Origin: Bog-473 sp035534235
Lineage (GTDB): Bacteria; Actinomycetota; Acidimicrobiia; Acidimicrobiales; RAAP-2
Assembly (NCBI GenBank): GCA_035534235.1
Contig: DATLSH010000028.1
Location: 11,818-75,817 of the forward strand
DNA: 64,000 bases
Direction of reading: 5' to 3'
Positions within the stretch are counted from its first letter, which is position 1. Each line of letters starts with the position of its first letter. The position numbers were made by a program, and so were the translations under genes. The notes under the pieces were generated by a model that saw nothing but the letters and a program-made list of their open reading frames with translations, ran no database searches and was not told the DNA's origin. Shown in pieces: positions 27,122 through 35,673 of this stretch.

Positions 27122-28255
27122 CTAGTCCCTCGCCACCCGGGTTCCACCTCGCTCAGGGCGGAGCAGCGAACTCACGGCCACCATGAAGGCGGCGACGGCC
27201 AGGAGCTGCAGGCCGCGATCGGGGCCGTAGGTCTGCGAGATCCACCCGACGACGGGGGCGCCGGCCACCCAGCCGATGTAGCCGGCGGCGGTAAAGGTCC
27301 CCACCGCGCTGACAACCTGGCTGGCCAGGCGGCTGACCGTACTCATCACCAACGGCCAGAACAGCGAGGCCCCACCGGCCCCGAGCGCCAGGCCGATGGC
27401 TGCCATTCCGGGGAGCGGCGAGAGGGACTCCAGCAGGATGCCTCCCCCGGCCACGCAACCACCGACGACGAGAGCGCGCCGCGTGGAGAGGCGCCCGAGC
27501 AGCGCGCCACCGGCGCCCCGGGTGGCAGCGGCCACTGTCTGGCCGACCACGTAGGCGCCGGCACCGAGCAGCACCCCGGTGGCCAGATGGTTCCGCAGGT
27601 AGAGGACGCCCCAGGTGTCAACGCCCCCCTCGGTGACCTCGGCCAGGGCGAAGACGGCGAGCAGCATCAGGAGGCCCTCCTGGCGTAGGCGCCGCCAGGG
27701 GTGGACCGTGGCCGGTGTTCCGGCGAGGGCCATGGCGGTGCCCGGGTCGGTGCGGCAGGCCCAGACCCCGACGGCCAGGGCGACCACCGCGATGCCGGGC
27801 CAGACCCAGCGCCACGAGAGCCCCAAGTGGATGAGGATCCCGGCGGAGGCGGCCCCGAGCAGGGCACCGGCGTTGAACAGCGCATGGAAGCGGACCAGGC
27901 CGGCCGGATTGCCGACGAGGCGGTGGGACGCCTCCGCGTTCATGGCCGTGTCGATGCTCCCTCCGGCGATCTCCACCAGGACCAGGGCCACGGTGAAGAG
28001 GGAACGCTGCCGGGTGGCGGCCATCAGCACAAGGAGGACCGACCAGGCCAGGAGGGCGATCCACAACAGGCGGCGGGCTCCGACCCGATCGGCCAGGTGG
28101 GCCATGACGGCGCTGGAGGCCCCGGCGACCGCCACCGCCACCGCCAGCAGGACGCCGACCGCGGAGTCAGAGAGGGAGAAGGCGTGCTGGATGTTGAACA
28201 ACATGACGGCCCAGCTGCCCCAGAAGAGCCCAAAGGTGATGAAGGCTGCCACCAC
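27122..28255 (-). CDS. MFS transporter
   Basis: 377 aa, about 12 hydrophobic segments. The first helices (ITFGLFWGSWAVMLFNI) and the loop LADRVGARRLLW match the MFS motif A region (GxxxDRxGRR). A second such loop is LGRLSTRRALV. The group resembles YbjJ/FucP-like carriers; substrate unknown. The start is a GTG GTG pair; no ATG exists upstream. It may share a transcript with dxs. Confidence 0.85.
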   Translation of the reverse strand: MVAAFITFGLFWGSWAVMLFNIQHAFSLSDSAVGVLLAVAVAVAGASSAVMAHLADRVGARRLLWIALLAWSVLLVLMAATRQRSLFTVALVLVEIAGGSIDTAMNAEASHRLVGNPAGLVRFHALFNAGALLGAASAGILIHLGLSWRWVWPGIAVVALAVGVWACRTDPGTAMALAGTPATVHPWRRLRQEGLLMLLAVFALAEVTEGGVDTWGVLYLRNHLATGVLLGAGAYVVGQTVAAATRGAGGALLGRLSTRRALVVGGCVAGGGILLESLSPLPGMAAIGLALGAGGASLFWPLVMSTVSRLASQVVSAVGTFTAAGYIGWVAGAPVVGWISQTYGPDRGLQLLAVAAFMVAVSSLLRPERGGTRVARD

Positions 28256-28308
28256 CGGACCGCTGCCCGGCGGTGACCGGCGTCCCGTCTCTGATGCGGG
28301 CGGGACGC

Positions 28309-28752
28309 TCAGGGGGTGCCGGCGGCGCCCGCCTTGGCCAAGAACACGGCCCGGTCGACCACTACCCGGGTCACCACTCCGGCGCCGACCAGGCCACCGC
28401 CGTCACCCTCCAGGCGGGCAGCCGACACGGTGAAGCTCAGGCGCCGCCCCTCCACTTTGACCAGCGTGGCTTCGGCCAGGACGACCGAGCCCACGGCCAC
28501 CGGGGCCAAATGGTCGAACTGGACGCGGGTGGCCACGCTGGACTGCGCTCCGGTGAGGTGCCCATCGGTGGCGCGGCACGTGGCCTCCTCACACAGTGCG
28601 ATCAGACGGGGAGTGGCCAGGACCGGCACGTCTCCGGATCGGAAATGGTCGGCCGTGTCGCCGTCGGCGACGGTGATCTCCAGTTGTGCGGTCAGGCCCG
28701 CGTGGGGACCGTGCCCGGCCGAGGTGGTTGGACCGGAGGATTGATCGGGCAC
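28309..28752 (-). CDS. Hotdog-fold thioesterase (FlK-like)
   Basis: 147 aa from GTG 28752, chosen because a -10 hexamer ends 7 bases upstream; the longer upstream frame is a shadow of tldD. Features: DTADHFRSGDVPVLATPRLI, EEATC and GAQSSVATRVQFDHLAPVAVG, which match the FlK/YbaW-like group where Thr/Glu and His act on acyl-CoA thioesters. The likely role is to release or detoxify an acyl-CoA; substrate unknown. Divergent from tldD with only 19 bases between start codons. Confidence 0.8.
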   Translation of the reverse strand: MPDQSSGPTTSAGHGPHAGLTAQLEITVADGDTADHFRSGDVPVLATPRLIALCEEATCRATDGHLTGAQSSVATRVQFDHLAPVAVGSVVLAEATLVKVEGRRLSFTVSAARLEGDGGGLVGAGVVTRVVVDRAVFLAKAGAAGTP

Positions 28753-28758
28753 GACGGT

Positions 28759-28765
28759 TACGATA
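28759..28765. promoter_or_regulatory. Shared bidirectional -10 element
   Basis: The heptamer TACGATA reads TACGAT (28759-28764) on the plus strand, 7 bases before the tldD GTG, and TATCGT (28760-28765) on the minus strand, 7 bases before the thioesterase GTG. One melted region could therefore serve two divergent leaderless transcripts. Polymerases could not occupy both directions at once, which implies mutual exclusion. Confidence 0.55.
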
Positions 28766-28771
28766 CCGCTC

Positions 28772-30169
28772 GTGACCGACACCTCCCTGATCGACCCGGT
28801 GGTCCTGGGGCGGGTTCTCACGGCAGCGCTCGCTCGCGGCGGGGACATGGCCGAGGTCTTCGCAGAGGACAGCACGTCCGCCAGCGCCATGATGGACGAT
28901 CGCCGGGTGGAGGAGCTCTCGTCGGGCCGTTCGCGGGGGGCGGGGATCCGCGTGGTGGTCGGTGAGACGACCGGATTCGCCCACACCGCCGACCTGAGCG
29001 AGCCGGGATTGCTGGCCGCAGCCGGCGCGGCGGCTGCCGTGGCCCGTGAGGGAGGGGGCCGGGTGCGCACCGTCGCCCTCGGATCGGGCACGCGGTGGGG
29101 ACACGGAGACCGCACGTTGCCCGATTCGGTGGACAAGGCGAGAAAGCTCGACTTGCTCGCGCGGGCCGATGATGCGGCGCGGGGGTCGGGTGGCGCCATC
29201 ACCCAGGTGCAGGTGGGTTGCGGGGACTCCCGCCGGCGCGTGCTCATCGCCAACTCGGAAGGCCTGCTGGCGGAGGACGATCAAATCCGGACCCGCTTCA
29301 ATGTGATCTGCGTCGCCAACGGAGACACGGGCATGCAGACGGGACACGAGTCGCTGGCCCGTACCGAGGGCTACGAGATCTTCGAGCGCTACCTGGTGGA
29401 GGACATCGCCCGGTCGGCTGCCGCGCGTGCCCTGGCCAAACTTTCGGCCCGCCCGGCACCATCGGGAGAGGTACCCGTGGTCCTGGCCGGCGGCAGTGGC
29501 GGCATCCTGTTCCATGAGGCGTGCGGGCACGGGCTTGAGGCTGACCACATCTTGAAGGACGCCTCGGTCTACACCGGGCAAGTGGGTCGGTTGGTGGCCA
29601 GTCCCCTGGTCACGCTGGTCGACGACGGCACGGTGCCCGGTGAATGGGGCAATTTCGCCGTCGATGACGAGGGCTGCGCCCCGGCTCGCAACGTGCTGAT
29701 CGAGAACGGCATCCTCACCGACTACATGTGGGACTGGCTGCGGGGGCGCAAGGAGGGGAGGAAGTCGTCGGGGAACGGGCGCCGGCAGAGCTACCAGCAT
29801 CTCCCGATGGTCCGCATGACCAACACCTATCTGCTGGCCGGGACCGAGAACGCCGACGAGATCATCTCCCAGACCCCATCCGGTGTGTACGTCAAGAAGC
29901 TGGGTGGGGGACAGGTCAATACCGCCACCGGCGACTTCGTCTTCGGGACGAACGAGGCCTACCTCATAGAGGGCGGCCGTATCACCGAGCCCCTGCGGGA
30001 CGCCAATCTGATCGGCAACGGTCCCGAGGTACTGCGCCGCATTGACGCGGTGGCCGATGACTTCGACATGACCCCGGGGACCTGCGGGAAGGACGGACAG
30101 AGCGTCCCCGTGGGCTGCGGCCAGGCCACCTTGCGCATCACCGGGGTCACCCTGGGGGGCACGGCATAG
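28772..30169 (+). CDS. tldD: TldD family metalloprotease
   Basis: 465 aa. The zinc motif HExxxH is present as FHEACGHGLEADH (about residue 249), with the GDFVFGTNEAYLIEGGRITEPL and C-terminal Cys/Gly segment (CGKDGQSVPVGCG) of TldD. With TldE it forms a heterodimeric protease that digests unfolded or leader peptides, known for microcin B17 and CcdA turnover in enterobacteria. GTG start fixed by the -10 spacing. tldE overlaps by one base. Confidence 0.95.
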   Translation: MTDTSLIDPVVLGRVLTAALARGGDMAEVFAEDSTSASAMMDDRRVEELSSGRSRGAGIRVVVGETTGFAHTADLSEPGLLAAAGAAAAVAREGGGRVRTVALGSGTRWGHGDRTLPDSVDKARKLDLLARADDAARGSGGAITQVQVGCGDSRRRVLIANSEGLLAEDDQIRTRFNVICVANGDTGMQTGHESLARTEGYEIFERYLVEDIARSAAARALAKLSARPAPSGEVPVVLAGGSGGILFHEACGHGLEADHILKDASVYTGQVGRLVASPLVTLVDDGTVPGEWGNFAVDDEGCAPARNVLIENGILTDYMWDWLRGRKEGRKSSGNGRRQSYQHLPMVRMTNTYLLAGTENADEIISQTPSGVYVKKLGGGQVNTATGDFVFGTNEAYLIEGGRITEPLRDANLIGNGPEVLRRIDAVADDFDMTPGTCGKDGQSVPVGCGQATLRITGVTLGGTA

Positions 30170-31521
30170 TGGTCGAGCTCATGGACCTGGCCACCTCGGT
30201 GGTGGAACGGGCCCGGGAGGGCGAGGGGATGGAGGTCTACGTCACCCGGGGCACCGAGACCGAGGTCCGGGCCTATGAAGGGAAGATCGAATCGTTGACC
30301 TCGGCCGACTCGTCTGGCGTGGGGATCCGCATCCTGCTGAACGGGGCGGGCAGCCGTATGGGCTTCGCGTGGGCCGGCTCCCTTCACCCGACGGTGATCG
30401 ACGCTGCCGTGGCGGATGCCAGGGACAACGCGCGCTACGCGACCCCGGACCCTGACGTCGTCCTGGCCACCCCCGACGGGGTCGCCGCCGTGGACCTGAA
30501 CCTGTGGGACGAGGGCGTGGTCTCCACGCCCATGGAAGACAAGGTGGCACTGGCCATACAGCTGGAGCGAGCCACCCGGTCCGCCGACCCGCGGGTGCGC
30601 CAGGTCTCCTCGGCCGACTATGCCGACGGCCGGATTGAGGTGGCGATGGCCTCGACTACTGGCATCAGGTCCTCGGCGCGCCGCACCAACGCGTTCGTCT
30701 CGGTGGACGCCATCGCCGGTGAAGGGTCCGACACGCAGACGGGCACCGGGTTCAGCGTGGGCCGGGCCCCGGGCGACCTCGACCCCGAGGAAGCCATGGA
30801 CGACGCCGTGTTGCGGTCCACCCGGCTCCTGGGGGCGCAGAAGGCCCGATCGGGGCGCTGCACGGTAGTCTTCGACCCCCGTGTCGTCTCGACCCTGCTT
30901 TCGGTCGTGGCGGCGGCCCTGTCGGGAGAGGCCGTGGTCAAGGGACGCTCATTCTTCGCCGGGAGGATCGGCGAGGCAGTGGCGCACGGTGCCGTGACCC
31001 TGGTCGACGACCCCACGGACGTCCGCGCCTACGGCGCGTCGTCGCACGACGGGGAAGGTCTGGCCTGCCGGCGCAATGTGCTCATCTCCGACGGCATCCT
31101 TCGTATGTTCGTCTTCGACGCCGTCTCGGGCCGTCGGGCCAACATGGAGTCGACCGGTTCAGCCGTGCGGGGCGGCTTCGCCGGGACACCCTCGGCCGGA
31201 TGCCGCGCCCTGACCCTCATCCCCGGAGCGATGGGGGCGGAAGAGATCCTGGCCGCTGTCGGTGAGGGCCTTTATGTGCAATCGGTCACCGGCATCCATT
31301 CGGGGGTCAATCCCGTCAGCGGGGACTTCTCGGTCGGAGCCGAGGGCCTCATGATCCGGGGCGGCCACCTGGCCGAACCGGTGCGCGAGGTGACGGTGGC
31401 CTCCACCCTGCAGCGGATGCTCCAGGCGGTGGTGGAGATCGGGAGCGACCTGCGTTGGCTCCCGGGGTTGGCGGCCGGCCAGACGCTGGCCGTCGCCGAC
31501 ATGCAACTCAGCGGGGACTGA
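30169..31521 (+). CDS. tldE: TldE/PmbA family protein
   Basis: 450 aa. The non-zinc partner of TldD: it lacks HExxxH at the equivalent place, where SGEAVVKGRSFFAGRIGEAV stands. GVNPVSGDFSVGAEGLMIRGG is the conserved PmbA segment. GTG 30169 shares its G with the tldD TAG stop. Convergent with the FmdB-type gene, with 4 bases between stops. Confidence 0.93.
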   Translation: MVELMDLATSVVERAREGEGMEVYVTRGTETEVRAYEGKIESLTSADSSGVGIRILLNGAGSRMGFAWAGSLHPTVIDAAVADARDNARYATPDPDVVLATPDGVAAVDLNLWDEGVVSTPMEDKVALAIQLERATRSADPRVRQVSSADYADGRIEVAMASTTGIRSSARRTNAFVSVDAIAGEGSDTQTGTGFSVGRAPGDLDPEEAMDDAVLRSTRLLGAQKARSGRCTVVFDPRVVSTLLSVVAAALSGEAVVKGRSFFAGRIGEAVAHGAVTLVDDPTDVRAYGASSHDGEGLACRRNVLISDGILRMFVFDAVSGRRANMESTGSAVRGGFAGTPSAGCRALTLIPGAMGAEEILAAVGEGLYVQSVTGIHSGVNPVSGDFSVGAEGLMIRGGHLAEPVREVTVASTLQRMLQAVVEIGSDLRWLPGLAAGQTLAVADMQLSGD

Positions 31522-31525
31522 CCCT

Positions 31526-31888
31526 TCAGCTGGCTGCCGCGGCAGGCGCCTTGGTCTCCTTGGTCTCCTTGGACTCCTTGGACTCCTTGGCCGGCTGGTT
31601 GGCGCCTGCGCCGGTGTTCGTGTTCTCGGACTTGGCGGATGAGTCGGCGCTCTTGGACTCACCGGGGGTGTCCGTGCTGGCGGACCCTTTGCCGTTCGCC
31701 TTGGCGCTGCCGACCCGTGAGTCGTTCTTGTAGAACCCGCTGCCTTTGAGGACGATGCCCACCGCCCCGTAAACCTTGCGCAGGGCACCCCCGCACTCCG
31801 GGCAGTCGGACAGGGCTTCGTCGGAGAACTTCTGGACAGCCTCGAGCCGGTGCCCACACGCCGTGCAGGCGTACTCATAGGTCGGCAA
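31526..31888 (-). CDS. FmdB-type zinc ribbon protein with Lys/Glu/Ser-rich tail
   Basis: 120 aa from TTG 31888, chosen because GAGGAGGG lies just before it and the family start is PTYEY; a GTG at 31909 would add 7 residues. Zinc ribbon: CTACG (about 8-12) and CPECG (about 29-33), then VLKGSGFYKND, the usual FmdB core. The remaining 60 residues are low-complexity with repeated KESK/ETK units, encoded by a 9-base tandem repeat at about 31554-31590. Regulatory role is suggested for the family but not proven. Confidence 0.88.
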   Translation of the reverse strand: MPTYEYACTACGHRLEAVQKFSDEALSDCPECGGALRKVYGAVGIVLKGSGFYKNDSRVGSAKANGKGSASTDTPGESKSADSSAKSENTNTGAGANQPAKESKESKETKETKAPAAAAS

Positions 31889-31983
31889 TGTCCCTCCTCG
31901 GATTGGCACTCGCTACTTGCGACTGCCAAGTCTAACCGACCCCCAACCGGCCGGTACCGCCCCTCCCGGGTCGTCCCAGGTCA

Positions 31984-31989
31984 TAGACT
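31984..31989 (+). promoter_or_regulatory. -10 element of moaC
   Basis: TAGACT ends 8 bases before GTG 31998, without a ribosome site in between. This supports the GTG start of moaC over upstream codons. Confidence 0.5.
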
Positions 31990-31997
31990 GTTGTCTC

Positions 31998-32486
31998 GTG
32001 TCCGATCGCAGCCTGGCCCATCTCGATCCGTTGGGCGGCGCCCGCATGGTCGATGTGACCCCCCGGGAGCCCACCCACCGCCGGGCCCTGGCCCGGTGCC
32101 GGGTGGCCATGTTGCCTGAGACCACGACCAAGGTGGCCAACAACGCCATTACCAAGGGCGACGTGCTGGCCGCGGCCCGGATTGCCGGGATTCAGGCTGC
32201 CAAGCGCACCGCCGAGCTGATCCCGATGTGCCACCCCGTCCTGGTGGGCTCCATTGCGGTCAACTTCTCAATCGGTGACGACTTCGTCGAAGTGGAAGCC
32301 CAAGTGGAGACCGTCGACCGGACGGGCGTCGAGATGGAAGCGATGGCGGCGTGCACCATCGCGGCACTGACCGTCTATGACATGTGCAAGTCGGCGGATC
32401 GCACCATGACCATTGAGCACCTGGCGTTGTGGGAGAAGTCCGGGGGGCGTTCCGGCCCCTGGCGGCGGTCCGAGGTCCACCTGTAG
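31998..32486 (+). CDS. moaC: Cyclic pyranopterin monophosphate synthase MoaC
   Basis: 162 aa, normal size. MoaC makes cyclic pyranopterin monophosphate in molybdenum cofactor synthesis. DPLGGARMVDV opens the fold, KGDVLAAARIAGIQAAKRT and IPMCHPV hold the substrate-binding Lys and His residues, and GVEMEAMAACTIAALTVYDM and CKSADRTM carry the catalytic Asp and Lys region. No other moa gene is near. Confidence 0.97.
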   Translation: MSDRSLAHLDPLGGARMVDVTPREPTHRRALARCRVAMLPETTTKVANNAITKGDVLAAARIAGIQAAKRTAELIPMCHPVLVGSIAVNFSIGDDFVEVEAQVETVDRTGVEMEAMAACTIAALTVYDMCKSADRTMTIEHLALWEKSGGRSGPWRRSEVHL

Positions 32487-32533
32487 CTCCTCGCCCGCAC
32501 CCAGAGCGGGGCTGGTGTCTAAGTTCTCCTCCA

Positions 32534-33883
32534 ATGACTGTCCGCGTGGTGGATCCGCCCGATGTCGGGAAAGGCATCGTCGGGGCCGTCTCGTCGGTCG
32601 TCGGACGAATCGGGGGACGCAACGCGGTCATCGCCCGATCGCTGGGTAGCCTGCGGCGGGGCGCCATGACCCATGCCGACGGGGTCCGCCTCGCTGAGGC
32701 CGCCGATCAGGCGTGCGCACTCCGCATCCCCTTCATCTTCTTCGTGGCCTCCAGTGGGGCAGACGTGCTCGACGGTGTGGCGGCGCTCCACGGTTGGGGC
32801 CGCGCCGCCGCGGCGATATCCCGGTGCAGTGGCATCGTCCCCGTGGTTGCGGTGGCCACCGGTCCGGTGGTGTCAGGCCCGGCGCTGCTGCTCGGTCTGG
32901 CGGATCTGGTCGTCATGAGCTCGGAGGCCGTGGCCTTCGTGTCGGGCCCGCAGATGGTGGCTGAGTTCACCGGCGTCGAGATCGGCCTGCCGGAATTGGG
33001 TGGCGTAGCTACCCACGCCAGGTCCAGTGGCCTGTGCGCAGTTGAGTCCGACGACGTGGACGGAGCCGTGGCAGAACTGCTGGAGTATCTGCCCGCGCAC
33101 ACCGATGAGATGCCCCCGCTGAGGACCATGGTCGATCCGGTACAGCGGGCCACGCCGGAGCTGCGAGAGATCATTCCGGATCGCAAGGCGGCCACGTACG
33201 ACGTGCGCGAAGTCATCCGGGCGGTGGCCGATGAGGGCGGGCTACGCGAGCTGTGGCCGCGGTGGGCAGGGCAGGTCGTCACCGGCCTGTCCCGTATGGG
33301 AGGCATTCCTGTGGGCTTCGTGGCCAGCCAGCCCAGGATCCTGGCGGGGACCCTCGACATTGCGGCGTCCCAGAAGGCATCCCGGTTCGTGCGCTTCTGT
33401 GATTCCTTCAACCTCCCGCTCGTGACCCTCGTGGACACGCCGGGCTTCCTGCCCGGTAAGGATCTCGAGTGGCGAGGCATGATCCGCCACGGTGCCGAGC
33501 TCGCCTTTGCCTATGCCCAGGCGTCGGTACCGCGTGTCTGCCTCATCCTGCGCAAGGCCTTCGGGGGTGCCTACATCGTCATGGACTCCCGGGGGGTGGG
33601 CAACGACGTCTGCTTGGCCTGGCCGGCAGCAGAAATCGCCGTCATGGGTGCTTCCGGCGCGGTGCAGATCCTCCATCGCGGCAGTGAGGTGGGGAAGCGG
33701 GCCGACCGAGAGGCGGCGTACGAAGCGGCGTTCCTGAACCCCTGGCCGGCGTCGGAACGGGGGTTGGTCGACCAGGTAATCGACCCGGCGGAGACGCGGA
33801 TCATGTTGTGTTCGGTCCTCCGCCAGCTCAGCACGAAGCGTGAACTCGTGGTGGGGCGGAAACACGACGCCGGTCCGCAATAG
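32534..33883 (+). CDS. Acyl-CoA carboxylase carboxyltransferase (beta) subunit, short form
   Basis: 449 aa from ATG 32534. The C-terminal half has the hallmarks of PccB/AccD: LVTLVDTPGFLPG, ILRKAFGGAYIVMDSRG and WPAAEIAVMGASGAVQIL. The N-terminal half is shortened by about 60-90 residues relative to PccB (about 520 aa) but keeps a crotonase-like core (FVASSGADVLDGVAALHGWG). It transfers carboxyl from biotin to an acyl-CoA; the biotin subunit is not in the window. The shortened N terminus makes the acyl preference uncertain. Confidence 0.88.
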   Translation: MTVRVVDPPDVGKGIVGAVSSVVGRIGGRNAVIARSLGSLRRGAMTHADGVRLAEAADQACALRIPFIFFVASSGADVLDGVAALHGWGRAAAAISRCSGIVPVVAVATGPVVSGPALLLGLADLVVMSSEAVAFVSGPQMVAEFTGVEIGLPELGGVATHARSSGLCAVESDDVDGAVAELLEYLPAHTDEMPPLRTMVDPVQRATPELREIIPDRKAATYDVREVIRAVADEGGLRELWPRWAGQVVTGLSRMGGIPVGFVASQPRILAGTLDIAASQKASRFVRFCDSFNLPLVTLVDTPGFLPGKDLEWRGMIRHGAELAFAYAQASVPRVCLILRKAFGGAYIVMDSRGVGNDVCLAWPAAEIAVMGASGAVQILHRGSEVGKRADREAAYEAAFLNPWPASERGLVDQVIDPAETRIMLCSVLRQLSTKRELVVGRKHDAGPQ

Positions 33884-33969
33884 GCATGTGAACAGGGGAA
33901 AGAGCGATTGTCATCAATTCGCAATGTACCTGAGGGTGATTCGACGCCGAACCGGGCAAACGATCGGGC

Positions 33970-34296
33970 ATGATCACTGTTGTGGCCCCCCCCACAGATG
34001 CAGGGCTCTTCGTGCTGGAGTCCTGCCACAGCACCTGGATCTTCGATACTGATCGGCTCCGCTTCCGGCGCGTCCTGAAGGGACTGGCGTTGGAGACCCA
34101 TGCTGCCACGACGGCGTGGCGGGCCTATTTCGGTCTGGAGATCGACGCCATTTCGGAATCGTTCGTGGTGATGTTGAACCCGGAGGGCACACGCCTCCTC
34201 CGTTCGTGGCGCCACGTTGAGCAATGTCCACAGTGCGGGGGCAACCAGACTGCGGAACTTTCACTCGACGACCTCAGGAGCGCCGCACTCGCCTGA
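33970..34296 (+). CDS. Conserved-looking small protein, unknown
   Basis: 108 aa from ATG 33970. A mixed alpha/beta chain with CHSTWIFDTDRLRFRRV near the start and a possible CxxC pair (CPQCGG) in the last quarter. It is not a known domain to me. Third-position bias supports coding. It is convergent with the small membrane protein gene downstream. The 86-base upstream gap contains TTGTCA and no good -10. Confidence 0.65.
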   Translation: MITVVAPPTDAGLFVLESCHSTWIFDTDRLRFRRVLKGLALETHAATTAWRAYFGLEIDAISESFVVMLNPEGTRLLRSWRHVEQCPQCGGNQTAELSLDDLRSAALA

Positions 34297-34304
34297 ACGC
34301 CCCT

Positions 34305-34787
34305 TCAGAAGTGAAGGACATGGGCGGCGGAGAGCAGCAGTAAGATCAAAGTGGCGGTGGTCGCCACCATCACCGCCACCGTCAGCCGGCGTACCACGGC
34401 TGCCTGCGGGGCCAACGTCCTTATCCGGTGGGCGGCCGCCAGGGCCCGGACATTGGCTTCCACAGCAACCGGATCGTCGGTCGGCAGGACGAAGCGATGG
34501 TGACGCCCACCACGCTCGACCACGGCGACCACGACGCCTTCCCTCCCGTCAGGGAGTATGGACCGCTCGGCGATCGACAGCTCATCCACCTTGGACCAGG
34601 TACAGCGCCAGATGACTTTGCCGCTGGATCTGGCCAACGCAAGGTCCCGGGCGCCGAACGTGAGCTCCAGATCGGGAATGGCCACGCGTCGCGCCACCCC
34701 TTTCGTCAGGAGGTAGACGTCGGGGATGCTCCATGCTTCCTCCGGATCTTTCACCGACGCCATACGAGGTTGAGACGCTACTTCCAT
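34305..34787 (-). CDS. Membrane-anchored PH-like domain protein, unknown
   Basis: 160 aa from ATG 34787, sharing one base with the ctaG-like stop. Residues about 20-120 alternate strands (VAIPDLELTFGARDLALAR, VIWRCTWSKVDELSIAE) as in bacterial PH-like domains; residues about 138-158 form one membrane helix at the C terminus. Function unknown. Coupling to the cytochrome oxidase assembly gene suggests a membrane role, as inference. Confidence 0.65.
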   Translation of the reverse strand: MEVASQPRMASVKDPEEAWSIPDVYLLTKGVARRVAIPDLELTFGARDLALARSSGKVIWRCTWSKVDELSIAERSILPDGREGVVVAVVERGGRHHRFVLPTDDPVAVEANVRALAAAHRIRTLAPQAAVVRRLTVAVMVATTATLILLLLSAAHVLHF

Positions 34788-35653
34788 TACCCGCGCCCTC
34801 CCTCCCGGCGCTCCCGACGGTCGGCGCGCTCGATCTCGCGCTCGACGTCCGACCACAGGAGCGGTTCGGGATCGTCCTCGGTGCCGGCCAGCTCCGGGGC
34901 ACGGCGCATGATGATGAACGCCACCGTCCACAGCACGGCGATGGTGCTCAACTTGGCCAGGAACCCGGCCAATTGTTGATTGAGCAAGGGTGACATGCCC
35001 AGCACCGTTCCCCGATGGATGTAGGACGGATAGAGCGGCCTGCGGGCGAAGATCCAGACCACACAGAGGAAGCTGGGCACAATCGACTGCACAATGAGGT
35101 AGCCGCCCCGACCCAGGGCGGGCAATTGTCGGGCGCCAGGCAAGGCGGAGAGCACCGGTGCCCACAGCACAAAGCCCGAAGCCAGCACCAACAGCTGGAC
35201 CACCACCCGCGCCAGGTCGGACCGGGAGGCGATGCTGACGGCTCCAGTCGTCAACGTGCCCACAGCCACGACAGTGACCGCAACGATTGCCGGGAGCGGT
35301 TTGGCGGCTATCCGCAGCACGGCGTCAACGGGGGACGGGCGGGTGAGCCGGGCGATGATCGGGCTCGGCGTCCCGATCCCCAGTAGTGCGGGCACCGCCA
35401 GGGTCAGGAGCAAGCGTTGGAGCACCAGGGCCAGGAGCGACCAGTGGGCGGCCAGGTCGCCCAGGGGCCACGCCACGGAGCCCAAGAGGAGGACCAAGGC
35501 CAGGAAGAACTGCGTACGCTGCCGGGGAGTGGCCCCCCACCCGGCGTGATGCGTTGCCCGGAGGTACCCAGCGGCGATGGCCAGCACGGCCAGGGTCCAC
35601 CCCAGGTGAAGGTGCCAGGCAAACGGTTGGTTCAACGCGGTCACTGCGCACAC
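34787..35653 (-). CDS. ctaG: Cytochrome c oxidase assembly factor, CtaG/caa3 type
   Basis: 288 aa with about seven membrane helices. WHLHLGWTLAVLAI, AHWSLLALVLQRLLLT (with His and the membrane Met/His-like sites), RPLYPSYI and LNQQLAGFLAK are typical of PF09678. The family delivers copper to the CuB site of terminal oxidase in Gram-positives. Starts at GTG 35653 or GTG 35644. Divergent from pafBC, only 20 bases apart. Confidence 0.9.
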   Translation of the reverse strand: MCAVTALNQPFAWHLHLGWTLAVLAIAAGYLRATHHAGWGATPRQRTQFFLALVLLLGSVAWPLGDLAAHWSLLALVLQRLLLTLAVPALLGIGTPSPIIARLTRPSPVDAVLRIAAKPLPAIVAVTVVAVGTLTTGAVSIASRSDLARVVVQLLVLASGFVLWAPVLSALPGARQLPALGRGGYLIVQSIVPSFLCVVWIFARRPLYPSYIHRGTVLGMSPLLNQQLAGFLAKLSTIAVLWTVAFIIMRRAPELAGTEDDPEPLLWSDVEREIERADRRERREGGRG

Positions 35654-35660
35654 GCCGCCG

Positions 35661-35666
35661 TAGGCT
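35661..35666 (+). promoter_or_regulatory. -10 element of pafBC
   Basis: TAGGCT ends 7 bases before ATG 35674, giving a leaderless start. The hexamer lies in the 20-base gap to the divergent ctaG gene, whose own promoter must then sit inside pafBC. Confidence 0.5.
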
Positions 35667-35673
35667 CTGGCCG

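Noticed and set aside
31554..31590. Short tandem repeat that could be mistaken for a CRISPR-like or regulatory array
   Set aside because: It is a 9-base in-frame repeat encoding the KESKE/KET tail of the FmdB-type protein, without spacers.
33900..33935. TTGTCA followed by a TACC box before the 108-aa gene as a PafBC (RecA-NDp) promoter
   Set aside because: The spacing and the -10 part do not fit TTGTCRGTG-N8-TANNNT as I know it.
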